DNA from: Trachythela sp. YZ-2020
Lineage: Eukaryota > Cnidaria > Anthozoa > Malacalcyonacea > Clavulariidae
Direction of reading: 5' to 3'
Assembly: GCA_016169945.1 (NCBI GenBank)
Contig: JADLSH010000393.1
Span: 10,825,501 to 10,889,500 of the forward strand
Length of the DNA stretch: 64,000 nt
The first letter of the stretch is position 1. Every line of letters starts with the position of its first letter. A model generated the notes under the pieces. It was given only the letters and a program-made list of their open reading frames with translations, did not search any database and was not told where the DNA came from. Below, piece after piece: positions 48,689-61,400 of the stretch. Both the position numbers and the translations under genes were made by a program.

Positions 48689-49177
48689 ATGATTTTAACG
48701 CAAACTTTGCTCTACTTGGTGCCATTATTATGGACTGTATGTTGTGTAACTGATACAAATGGTGAAAGAGAATCTGTTAAGAAGACAAAATACAATTCGC
48801 TTTCCAGAGCTCCAAATATCGATTTTATCATGATGGCTCCACCACTGGCAAGTCAAAATACAAATGTTTTGAAAAACAAAGATATTTCGACGAAGGCACA
48901 CGCAGGATCGGAAAAGCACGCCAACAACAACACACGTCCTGGTATTTTTCTACGGTTCATGCAAATTAAAACATTTTGGAACTCAAGTGACAGAAAGAGT
49001 AAAAGTCGACGGTTGTTGGAAATGACTCTAAAGCCAATGTTTTTTGTTTGTTGTCTTTGTGTGTTAGTATTAATTTATCTACTCTATCGAGCAGTAAGGA
49101 TACGAAGGAGCCTTAAAAATGATAAACATGTCATTCAAACAACGGATTCGAGCAAAATATACCAGAACGAGGCATAA
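48689..49177 (+). CDS. orphan type I single-pass membrane protein
   Basis: An intronless frame of 162 residues from the first true ATG; an upstream extension uses only GTG. Residues 1-20 (MILTQTLLYLVPLLWTVCCV) form a signal peptide with likely cleavage near residue 25. Residues 26-113 form a polar, Lys/Asn/Ser-rich ectodomain with sequons at Asn80 and Asn98. Residues 116-134 (KPMFFVCCLCVLVLIYLLY) are a cysteine-rich membrane span followed by a basic stop-transfer (RAVRIRR). The 22-residue tail ends in TTDSSKIYQNEA. No known family is recognised. It sits between the two convergent Wnt genes, about 3.3 kb beyond the Wnt B stop and on the opposite strand. The topology is convincing; the function is unknown. 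Confidence 0.6.
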   Translation: MILTQTLLYLVPLLWTVCCVTDTNGERESVKKTKYNSLSRAPNIDFIMMAPPLASQNTNVLKNKDISTKAHAGSEKHANNNTRPGIFLRFMQIKTFWNSSDRKSKSRRLLEMTLKPMFFVCCLCVLVLIYLLYRAVRIRRSLKNDKHVIQTTDSSKIYQNEA

Positions 49178-49249
49178 AGCAAAAATATTTTCAATTTTTT
49201 ATATCTAATACTTCTGACTACATACCAATTGAATTAGAAGGTACTGTCG

Positions 49250-49435
49250 AACCTTTAGATCTAATTAATGGACATACTATCCAGCGAACACCTCTTAATA
49301 AGAATGCTTATTGAAGTTCCCCAACGACACGTTATTGATGTACCCCATCAAGCGAACACCAGTCCTCTAATTAGAAAACGCTTATTGAAGTTCCCCCATC
49401 AAGCGAACACCTCTAATTAACGGACAGGCGTTTCC
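49250..49435. repeat. imperfect repeats with CAAGCGAACACC core
   Basis: Three diverged copies of a CCATC(C)AGCGAACACCTCT..AATTA phrase with GCTTATTGAAGTTCCCC between them. Confidence 0.55.
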
Positions 49436-49659
49436 CGCTGGTATTCGTTTGATTCTGTTGTTTTATCGTGTTTCAATTTGTGACCATGAAGAGTATATTT
49501 TCCTTTTCAATTTAAACTTCTGTGTACTGTTGTGTAGAAAACTGAAAATATACTGACACTGTTTTTGTTACAAAGTAATGGTCGTAACCACATATCTTCG
49601 CATGTTAGAAGAACGTTATAGTTGAATTAGTTTAGTTTAATATGTTTACCACTCTGAGG

Positions 49660-49890
49660 TGGACGGAAAGCCTTAACAGGTTTTGCAACCTAATTGACAA
49701 AGGTTCCGATGTTAGTGGTTAGTGCCTAAGGGTTAGTTTTTAGCCAGGGAGGAAAACCGGAGTACCCGGAGAAAAACCCTTGAAGCGCAGGAGAGAACCA
49801 ACCAATCTCAATTTACATGAGTTTATCAAGCGCACTGACGTTACCCAACCTGAGTAAATCCATGTCCTCGACCTGCTGTATAGCCAGCAG
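49660..49890 (+). repeat. SINE-like dispersed repeat
   Basis: Contains AGGAAAACCGGAGTACCCGG followed by AGAAAAACC, a conserved phrase I associate with dispersed SINE-like repeats of marine invertebrates (from memory), and a short hairpin CTGCTG(G)..CCAGCAG at the right. There is no coding capacity. The named SINE family is not assigned. Confidence 0.45.
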
Positions 49891-49974
49891 GTAAGAGGCA
49901 GAAAACACTTTTGAAAATGCCCGTCTCAGTCCTCAAGAAGCACGATCTGCTATAAATGGTCTGCGGAGCCGAGC

Positions 49975-50310
49975 CATTATGACTATATTCTTGGACCATA
50001 TGACAATGATCATGGACTATTACGATATTTTGGCCTTATGATTACAATTTTGGTCTATATAATATGACTATAGTCATGGACTAATTTGACTAGATGCTTA
50101 GATGCTTTCATAAATCAAATTTTCCTCCATTGACGTCATACAAAAGTATATTTTCTGTCAAATTCGAACTGATCTGTGAATAGAAATAACCAACAAGGCA
50201 ATGACTACAATCATGGACTATATATGACTATAGTCTTGGACATAGGATTATACTATATGGTTTTCGACTATATGGCTATAGTCTTGGATTATGTCTATAT
50301 TCTTGGTGGT
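49975..50310. repeat. degenerate GACTATAGTC(A/T)TGGA repeats
   Basis: Many scattered copies of ATGACTATAGTCATGGACTA and related forms on both sides of a short spacer. An ORF through this region has no domain and is not called. Confidence 0.5.
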
Positions 50311-50433
50311 TATGGATCAGTAAACCGGACAATATTACCCTATATACCTTTCTATTATGAAATATTTAATATTCTCACTTTAATATGCAAATTCGTAGCT
50401 CGGTTGTTGAACCATTTTTTTATTATTCTTAAG

Positions 50434-50577
50434 ACTCTTTTCCACTCATCGCAAAAACCAACTCGCAAGCTCGCTGCGAGTATTTTCATCCAATCACAAT
50501 GCTCGACAGTTTATTTTAATTGCATGCAAGAACTCGCAGCGAGGTTGCGGGTTGGTTTTGCGATGAGTGGAAAAGAG
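50434..50577. repeat. 144-bp foldback
   Basis: CTCTTTTCCACTCATCGC at the left and GCGATGAGTGGAAAAGAG at the right. The arms continue with AACCAACTCGC and CTCGCTGCGAG. Confidence 0.8.
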
Positions 50578-50599
50578 CCTCAAGGCTTAGGCTTTGTTT

Positions 50600-52440
50600 C
50601 GAACATCAGTACGATCTCGGATTCGCCAGATCCCCCTATTTCTTCCAAGGCCTATTTTAGTGTACAGTATTGATTGGAAAGTGTGCAGTATTAAATGTGA
50701 AAGTGTGCAGTATGGAAAATGTGAATTTTTCAGTTTCATGCACAGGCATTTCCGATAAGTGTTGAACAATGGCTTAGGCCACAAAGGCACAAACGAGGGA
50801 AAGGGGCAGAGGTTATGGTTGGACTTTGTGTTGGGGAATGGGTTGCCTTTTTGACATGTTTTATATTTGTAACCTTTAGAATTCTTATAAAATCTCTCCC
50901 CCCAAAATACAGGAAATGGCATTTCAGAGACTCCTAGATTTCAAAATTTCCCGGAGTAGCATCACTGAATCTCCGTAAAATGTGGTCATAGTTTCTTCCA
51001 CTACCACTAAAATGAGCATTTCAAAATTTCCTCAAGTGGCATACCCATTATCTGAAGTGTGCACTATTGAAAATTCTTTAGAATAGGCCCTTTTTCCTTC
51101 CTTTGATCGCTAAAGTTGTCGAAATTTATCAAAACATAATGTCCAGATATTAGCTATATTAATAGATACATTTTTTATATATGGTTGTAAATAATATATA
51201 GACTAAGTATCTAATACAAACGGCACTCCTTGACATTTGTAACTAGTAAGAAACAATCTCTTTCAAGTCCAACTATTTCTGTCTAGAGAATAGTAAAGAT
51301 GGAAAAGGTCCAGTAAGTCTAGGCTGCTTTTAAGTCTTTTACAATCACTTTGTTAACACAATTTTTTCCTAGATCCAGTCTTTCCCGGAGGCCTTAGTCT
51401 AATTTTTATACTAGGAAAACTTTACATAAGCAACATGGTTAATTCATTTACTTGAAAAAGACTAATAATATAAACTTTATGATTAGAAATACTATCGAGT
51501 TTCTGTGACGCCTCACTTCGTTAATGTATAGACCTTAGAAATGCTTACGTCACATAATTTTCAAACAAGGAATAATTGACCAAAAATTTCACTACACGTA
51601 TTCCACACTGCACTGCGCATTCATGAAGTCCGTATGTATTAAAAATTGCGTGACGTAATCACTTCTAAGGTATATTCGTGCAAGTTACATACGTGTTCAC
51701 GGCCTTTTGCAAGTACCAACGTGAGATGCATCTTATTTGGCCGTCCTTTATAACTTAAGATGCAAAACATTATGGTATTTACGAAAGAGGGAATTCTGAA
51801 GCCTATATAATCATCATACCATTATGCATCGTATACAATTTTATATACATTACTATATTTACATTGCATAGAATGTATGATTAGTATAGGCCAATTTCAT
51901 AAATGCTGCCAATTTAAAATTTGTATGCATATTAATGAGCCCGACTGACCTCGTTACCATGAAAACCGAGGGCAGTTGGGCTACTTTTTGCAAACATAAA
52001 ATAATTTCAATTTGGCAGTCATTATTCATTACTGAAAATGGTGTATTGATTTGTATCCGTTCGGACAAGCACTTAAAATATTCCTGTATTTAAACTATAT
52101 AGAATATTCTTGCCAAAAAAGGAGGTGGGAGTGGGTTGAAGCTTGTAAAAGAAAAAAATATGTGTAAGGTTGATGATGTCTATTTATATCAGATGCTGTC
52201 CGCATGAGTTTAGTCTGAGATTGTAGCTAATGTTCTAATATCTTTAGTAGAGTACTGTTTTATGCAGTGATACTGTAAGTTCTAAGAATTCTTGCTTTTA
52301 CGTGAAGCTTAGACGACAGAGAGCATTCCTTCTTTAAACTTGAACGATTGTCTTTACGACTTTAGCCTCACTCCGACATTCGTTCATGATTCCTACTGTA
52401 TATAATTATAAACATTTGCATGAACATTGTTCAAAACATC
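50600..52440. other. no gene recognised; one small inverted repeat
   Basis: AT-rich DNA downstream of both the orphan gene and Wnt B. ACCTTAGAAATGCTTACGTC at about 51532 is mirrored by GACGTAATCACTTCTAAGGT at about 51671, a possible 140-bp MITE. A GGAAATGGCATTTCAGAGAC phrase (about 50912) belongs to the repeat also found near 4150 and 15000. Confidence 0.4.
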
Positions 52441-52449
52441 GTGTGATTT

Positions 52450-55400
52450 TTAACATGTGTGCATTACAACTTCTTCCTTACACTTCTCACACCTAACGTC
52501 ACAACACCAGTAGAATTTGCAGCGGCAATCTTTCAAGACCATTTGACGTTGAGTTTTGTAGATCCGTTTACAACAAAGATGATCACAGCTTCCAGGCCCG
52601 GTTATAGTGGCATTACATGGTCGATCAACAGTACCCACTGAATAATAGCCTTGTGACTTTTTATGACCGCAATATGTTGGTGAATTTTCAGTGTAGACAA
52701 GCTTAGATAAATTGTCATTTTTTACTTTTAATGAAACCTTCTTTCCATTTTTTCTTGTTGCAAGTTTTGCCTTAATAGCTGAACGATATTTATCTTTCAA
52801 GAAGTCACCAATGACGTTAAATTCTTGCATTTGATACCAACATGTCTTAGTTGTACAGTGCCTGGTAGCTCCGTGGCATTTACAAATCATTCGACGGTTC
52901 TTTAATACGGCCTAGAGATCAAAAATGTAATTAGGGAACGTCTTATAATTGTTGTGAATGCATAAAACATATGTAGGGCATGTAGAACATGCAATAAATA
53001 AGTGACACGAAAACGTTTTCATTTCTCAAGAGCTGAAAACAAATGAATGCAGGTGAAAAGTAACCAGTAGAATGAAAACAGGCCAGGCAGACTATGTTTG
53101 AATGATAAAACATGAAGGCCAGTGGCGGAAATTTCGGTGGGGTGAGGGCGACCGCCCCTCCCCCCCCCACCTTTACGGAAAATTGACAATTTGTCGGAAA
53201 TTTTGACCTAAAAAGGGCTAAAAACAGTCTATCTTGAGTGTAAATGGGGATTTGTCGGAAATTTAGGAGGCTTTGCCCCCCCACCGGAAAACGTGAATTT
53301 CCGCCACTGATGAAGGCTGTATCTGATACGAGCACTGAAAACGTTGGATAACATGTAAGCAGCCTTTTTGAAAAGAGACCAAAGACAAACTGTGATGTTA
53401 TTGGGATCATAATATATTAATGTTAGTAGTGCGACATATAAACTTTTTCGGTAAAGAATTCGTACCTGTCTTCCAACTTCGTTATTATGATCATCCATTA
53501 GAAGTTTCTCAGCAAGTTTTGTGTCAGTACTACCATTCAGCTTCTCTACTCGAGGGTCATTCAAGAACTTCCTGGAGAAGTCGGAAGCATATTGAATGTT
53601 ATCTCCACAACCTCCCCATGTATATTCTCTATTCAAAGATTGTGGTCTTCTTGCCCGACTACAATCACAATGCAATAAGTCTCCTTTCATACAGTTCCTT
53701 GCTATTACATGAACAATACCAGCAGCAACCACGGCGTAGTTAAAAGCGGCTTCTTTAGTCGCTGTAGAACAAACAACAATGGTTCAGCTTTAACAAAATA
53801 ATCTTCAGCTCTTGCAGAACATTTTTTAACTATATAACTACTGGGGCATTTATCCCAGTAGGCCCTTTGTTTGTCCCAGTAGTGAGGCAAGATTTTCAGA
53901 TGCACTGGTCCTTTTTGTGATTAATAAGCTGTGCTTCCTCTCACAATAGCTGTCCTTCTATCTTTGTCTTGAAAGACTTGAAGGCACCAGGGATTATTTT
54001 AAGAAAATTTTATCACTGCACAAAAAGATCTCTGTAGCTTCTCATGCATACCTAGTTGTTCAGTGTAGTACTCAACTATACATGAAAATTCGGGAGTAAA
54101 ATTAGCCTAATATTTATAAATATGAAATATTATATAATGAACGTGACGTTATGGATAATGAAGCTTTTAATTTCAGCTTTAAACCGCAGCTTTTAGTTTC
54201 ATTTTGCTTATGAGTTAATTTACGGTACACTTAACGTTAATATCCAAATTCAGAAACAGTCTGATTAGTGGACATAAGTCCTTGTAACTTTTTGTGTATT
54301 CGGCTACTGTATTTGCTATTTAGTAGGTAATAAGAACCATATCTTGAACGTGTGGTGCCAGTGTGGGTAGTGTCTGTACAATAAGCTTCAACAAGAACTT
54401 TGAGTATCAAGTTTCACGAATAACCCATTTTTAAATACTAAAGAAACATTTATTATATACTGCACAAAATTGGATTAATAACTGCACAAATCCAATTTAT
54501 CACTGCACAAAGTGGTCATTGCTGCACCTTAAAATAGTTCCTGGAAGGCACAGATTAAGAATCCCATGACGCCAGAATAGAGGGTATATTTTTAGACGGT
54601 ATACCCTGGCCTAGCAAACGTTCCCAAACCTCCATAGTATACATGCATTGCAGATGTCAAACTGAACATTTGATGTTTACTGATGTCACATCTTTTCGCC
54701 ACACAAAATCACTTCCACATGCCACCTAAATAGTTCTAGCAAGTGCACTACTGAAATTTAAATACAAAAGTAACGGGGATAAAGTGAGTTACTGTAGTGG
54801 TTTCCATTGTTTGTTAAGAAGTACAGTAGAGCTTCTCGACAATAATACAACAGAGATCAACAGAAAAGCATGAAATCTGTCCAGGGAATACGGATAGTCC
54901 ATGCATGAGATTGATTTGTAATTCGATTTCTTTGACACTTGTACTTCGATCTTGTAACCACAAAAAGTAGTCAAAAATTAAGTATACTGTATATAATGAA
55001 TTCTAGGGTGAAGGCAGTGTAGAGGATTTGCAACTAGGCAATTTATCAATATGAAGTAATCTACTTTGCAGAAACAAATGGTCACAAATCGTATTCATAT
55101 AATACTATTTCCATAAATTGACTGACCATTTGGGTTGTCACCTCCGGTCAAAGCCTAGCTTCATGCAGACTGAGTTTCAAGTTCTTCTAGTGAAAATATA
55201 TTCTCTCGCAATAGTAATAAAAGACCATAAAAATCCACAGAGATAATAAATAACTTATAAAATTGTCAAAATCTTTTGACATCCTCAGCCTGCATGAAGC
55301 TAGGCTTTGACATATGTCCCAACGATTCAATATACACATCACATTATTTGCAATTGTCAAAATTGAGCTATAGCTCGCATGAAAATGTTCTGAAACTATC

Positions 55401-58400
55401 ATTCTTGAAAGTCCCTACACTCATGAGTCTGACAGTTTTTGGAACGCGTAAAATTCTATATTACTATATAGGATTTTATAGCATCTAATAAATTTGTCTT
55501 GAAATGAAGTCAGTCCTAGGGTATATGTGCGTTTTCTTTGTGCCATTTTCCTCTGACTTTGACAAACGGTAACAGAAAAATCCAAAAACGTGCCTTGAAA
55601 ATATATAATGAAGCTTTTTGGAACTCAATCTCCAATTACTGAGTGAAAGAAGAAATGAAATTTTCAACTAATTTACTATTCTATTTTGCAAACAACCGAC
55701 AAATCAAACAAAGGTAACAAACTAATCCAGATCAGATGAGGCATCTACGGTATTTCTAATGATCATCCATTTTGGATTTCTTAGTTTCCACTCATGTTTA
55801 TTCCTTTTATGCAATTTAAATCTGATCATTTATTTTGTAAATGAACTGATGCTGACGTCTCGCTACTACATTTTACCTTCACCCGTATATATTCGATTTA
55901 TCAAACAAAAATATGTGTAATATCGTATGGAACATACTGGTAGATAATTGCGATAAAATTAATGCATTAATTTTATATAATGCATTAATTTTATATACTG
56001 CATTAATTTTATATACATCAAAAAATTAATTAATACCTTTATTGGTTTATGTGATTTATTGTGCGATCACTAAGTATTTAAGACTGTTGATAACGCCTAT
56101 GATGTTGTTCCTCAGCAAATTTTTTCCGAATGTTGACTGCTATGTAAGAACATACTTTATTAAAACTAATTTGGTAAAACTCTGTTGCAAAAAGATGACA
56201 GAAATGTTGTCGTCGTACACTTACCGTATTTTCTCATTCGGCCAAGCGCTGCATTTTTTTCTGAAATGCTCGAACAATCCCATCGTTCATTATGGAACTG
56301 TTTAGTACATTCTTTCCTTGCCAATCTAGCACCCTCAAGAATACTTCCCATTAAGAGCACATCTTGCCGACAAATAGTGCGTTGTCTTGGAGTTAAATCT
56401 TTGTGTATATCACATAATGAACTGATTTGGCCCACGCGTATGAACAACGCCGCATCCTGTCCATCCACGATGCTTCTTTTCATATCAACAGATCTAAAGT
56501 TAAACAGAAAAGATGAACATATGGGGGAGGCAGAAGGAGCCACTACCCTCTTGCTTTTTGCGGCAGGAGAGGTGTCCTTGTATGATTTAAGAGAAATATG
56601 ATCAAGATTTACTTTCAAATTAATGTTAAAATGGGTTTAATCTCAACTGCATCTAATCTAGCCTCCTTTTCTGGCATCTCTAAACCACAGGTAGCTCATA
56701 TAGAAATACCTGCGGTGGGGACTACACCTAATCCAAATTTTGGAGTTCCTCTGTCATAAAGAAGATTTTGTTAAGAAGAAGGGTTAAGTTAGTTATAGAC
56801 CAAGTTTATTATATTGTTGTTACGACTACGTCTACGAGAGAGTAAGGCAGCACCTCAAATTATGTTAATGATGTTGCAGAGCATTCTAAATATTGTGGTA
56901 CCACAATGCCATGCGCACGACAGCACGAGCAAATATTTGGCATCTTTACAGTATTAAAATGCTTAGCTCTTCGACTTCGTGCATCAACCCTACACTGCTA
57001 CACGACAAAAGTTGTCGCACTCGATTTTTAGCTAATGCCTTATCGTTACGCCTTATAATAATGTATTGCAACCGATTTTTTCGCAAATTAGTAAGAAAGT
57101 TTGCTTGTAATATCATAATACATTTCTTTCGAAAGGATTATATTTGATATTCAATTTGGGACCATTTACGGGATGAAATTGTCACGGTCCTGCCTAGCCA
57201 GGATCATGTAAACAGGCCCTTAATGAGGTTACATTGTAACCAAGGTTAATATCATAGGAACCGCGCGCAGTCTGGGCACGACGCATGCCCATAGAGCGTG
57301 GCAAGCAGGCTCATTGCTCATTAGCTAACATATAGCCAGTTGGGGTAGTACTCGGCTTAGAGAAGAATATAAGCCAAGGCACACTCTCTTTCGTTTTCCG
57401 TCTTCCCGTTTTTCCCCGCGCGCTCGCATTTGCAAATCCCCTATTTTCCCCATGTGTACCGCACGCTCACCCCACGCTTCACGAAACACCGGGTAAGACG
57501 ACTAAATATTTTTTTAAAGCTCGCAAGCCTCGGCGGAGGAGAGTGAGCCAAGGCATATATGTCTTAGCATGCCCTCTGCTAATTTCAAATTATGGCGGTA
57601 TAGCTTAGCAACTGGGTCTGGTCCCTTTCCTAATTTTGAACACGGCGGCATAGCTTACAACCTGGGTCTTGTCCGTTTGCTAAACTTTGAATTATGGAGG
57701 CATAGCTTAGCAATTGGTCTGGTCAGACTGGCCTCATTATGGACGCATAGCTTGTAGCAACCGGGTCTGGTCCCTTCGCTAACTTAGAACATGACGACAT
57801 AGCTTAGCAACTGGGTCTTGTCCCTTTGCTAATTTAGAATCGTGGCGACTTAGTTTAGCAACTGGGTATTGTCCCTTTGCTAATTTAGAATCATGGCGAC
57901 TTAGCTTAGCAACTGGGTATTGTCCCTTTGCTAATTTAGAACATGACGACATAGTTTAGCAACTGGGTCTTGTACCTTTGCTAATTTAGAATCATGGCGA
58001 CTTAGCTTAGCAACTGGGTATTGTCCCTTTGCTAATTTAGAACATGACGACATAGTTTAGCAACTGGGTCTTGTACCTTTGCTAATTTAGAATCGTGGCG
58101 ACCTAGCTTAGCAACTTGGGTATTGTCCCTTTGCTAATTTAGAATCGTGGCGACTTAGCTTAGCAACACGCCGAACCGTGTGGATGCAGTGTAGGAGTTT
58201 CAGTTTCTTGGAGTTGTAAAATTTCGATGAAATATCACTAATTTAGTGTTCAGGTCCTGACTGAACATGCTCACGTGATTCGGACCTGAATCCAAGTAAC
58301 TCAAATCCCTTGACTATTCGCTGCACGTCTGCACCTAACCATCCACACGGGTAAGTATGGTGACGACAGATATTGATCCTGATTATGAATACAATTAATG

Positions 58401-61400
58401 AAGCAACACTACTATTAACCCCAAATGTCACATATTAACCATTAATGACCAAGGTTTTTCCAAAAATAACTCTAACAAACACTAGGTATATACTCATATT
58501 TCGCGCACGAACATACATTTAGGGTTAGGGATATAGGGTTGTGATTGGGGTCATATTCAAAGATAAAATATATTGGTGCGCGAAACATGAGGTAATATTA
58601 CCCAAAAACTTTCCAAATATCCCTATTTATAATATAGTCATCCACCGTATATGACCTATTCTGCAATCTGATTGGCTGAGCTACTCGCTGTATATCAGCT
58701 CTTATAATATAGCCAACCACAATGCTGCAATCTGATTGGTTGTCTACTAGCAGGATATTTAACAGTTATTCTACGAACTCGAGTCGTATATAAGCAGGGG
58801 GTGCTTATTATCCTTACTTGCGAGGCGCGATAGCGCCGAGTCGGCTATCAGTCATATACGACGAGAGTGAGTAGAATAACTGTTTTATTATATACACAAG
58901 CTCTGGATATGAACAGAACATTTTGGCGTACTTTTTTCAAGTAAAACTTGAATTTCCTCTTCATTTAATTGTCCAAATCCAGATTTGTAAGCATGAATGA
59001 TGAAGAAATTGGAGTTTTGCTTCAAAATAGCACGCCTAAGAACACAAAAAAGGCAACAAAATTTGGAATGAAGGTTTTTGACGGTAAGCCAAATGTAAAT
59101 GTGTATAAAATTTATACTTAAAAAGAAATTACGAAAAGTAAACATGTATCGCAAAATAATCGCTTTTTAATTTGCATTTGCCTGATTTGGCCATAAAAAC
59201 AAAACAAAACATGAAAACATATTTTATTTTTCGTTTAATTTTATAGAATGGTTTACCAGCTCAAGGCTATATTATAAGTGAAATATTATATTCGCTCTCG
59301 TCGGATATTGGCTGATAGCCAACTCGGCGAAGCGCCTCGTTGGCTATCAACCATTAGTATACACCCAACCATTGTCCATTACAAATCCTACATTCTGATT
59401 GGCTACTCAACCGTTGACCATTCGTGATGGACAACGTTTGGGAAAAATGAAAACAAACCTGAAAAAATATGGCAGTAAACTCTCGTTTTGCAGACGTTTC
59501 GGAGGAATTTTTGGAGAGTTTGATAGAAAATTCTACCCCTGAGAAAACTAAAAAGGCCACAAAATATGGCATGAAGATTTTTAATGGCAAGGAACGAAAT
59601 AGAAACCGTATTTTATTAATAAATCTGCTTTTACTTGCCGCTCACAACTGAATTAAATTATTTTAAAAATTACACGGTGTATGGATTATTTTCTCGAAAT
59701 TAATATATCTATACAAGGTGTATACTAAAACAATTAGACAACTCGTCCTCGTTGTCTATGAGCGAATAGTCGACTCAGGCTTCGCCTTCGTTGACTATTC
59801 GCTCATAGACAACTCGGACTCGTTGTCTAATTGTTAAATATCCGACTCGAGCTCATATAATATTTCTTACATATACAGTGAGTAGCGAAAACAATATGGC
59901 GGCACAAAAACTACAAGAGTTTTGCGAACCAGAAAACAGCGAAATACTCGCTTTGAAAGCGACAAAAACAGACAGAAAAGACTCAAAAAATCATTTGAGG
60001 TAGGAAATACATTTAATATATAGAATCAATAGCGAAAGAGCAGCGAAAAAACATGTTCATGAGAATATAAATTTTTCGAAAAACAGCACGAAAAAACAAA
60101 CAAATTTCCTGTCAGTAAGCATCTACTTTGCTACACAAATATTATATAAAATATCTCAAACTTTTTATATCAAGCAATACTGTACTAAAACCGATTATTT
60201 CACTTTAGGTTATGAAAAAGAAACATAACAAAAACATTTAAAATTTTCAATCCGAGTCGCGACAAGGTTTTCTATCAGCTCTTATTATTTATTGAGAATA
60301 ATTCAAGAGTTTTGATTGGCTAAGAGCTGTCGGTGAAATCGTCATATCCGCTCGGTAGCTGCCCAGATTTGGAGTTATGACATCACCGTGGAATATTGAA
60401 AACAAATATATACCACGTTTGACGTAATTTCGTGGTATATTGAAAAGCAATGTAACACGCTATGACGTCACGCTAATTTGTGCGGCTTATGCCAAAAGCG
60501 GGAAAATACAAATGGCTTCCTCAAAGGAGAGGTTCGCCTGAGTCCGAAATATTTACAAATAAATAATAAAACAATTATTGAATTCGGTTCTCGCAGGATA
60601 TGAGGAATTATTAAGGCCTCGGTTTGTGTTATCTGCCTCAGCCTTCAACTTCGGCAGATAACACAAACCTCGGCCTTAATACTATCCTACTCGACCTCAT
60701 TCAATACTGAATTGTTTAATATATGACGAGAGCGAATGGTATAATTGTTAAATATCCCTAGAGCTTTGATACTTATTAAATACGTTTTGTAACTATTTTT
60801 AATGCATCTTTTAATTGATGGATATTGTATTTTAATACGTTTATTCGGCAACCTTATGCCATCTTCCGTATAACAATGGCTAATTTGCAATATGCTAAAT
60901 GCTACTTAATATATAGTTACGCTTAGTCACGTGTATTAAACATCTAAATTGAACTAATTAATTTATTTACCAATTGTAAAATGTAAAGTAGACATTAGTC
61001 TAAGTATCTCACTTTTGTACTGAAGATGGCATATAGAGTTTTCCATAACAATGTTTACATTAAAAAATTCGTCCATTTCGTCGTATTATATCATTGTTAC
61101 TAACACGAAACTATTATAGTATGATACATATACACAGAAAAGAGAAAGTTACGTTTGTTGCGCGGATGATATATAACTATATGTAGGATGATGGGTAATG
61201 ATGTAGCTATAGTGATGTACAATGAGTTAAGGAAAATGTGTGTCGTTTCCATAGATATGGTACCCAAAAAAGCACGGCCATTGGGCATTGGTCCGGAGTA
61301 ATTATGAACTGAAAATCTCGATAATTAAATCTTGATAAAGAGCAGAATTAGCAGATGGGAGTATAAATGCTGCATATGATGTTTTTCATTCATCTGTCAC

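Noticed and set aside
50176..50673. 165-codon plus-strand ORF
   Set aside because: Runs through GACTATAGTC repeats and the 50434-50577 foldback; product is composition driven.
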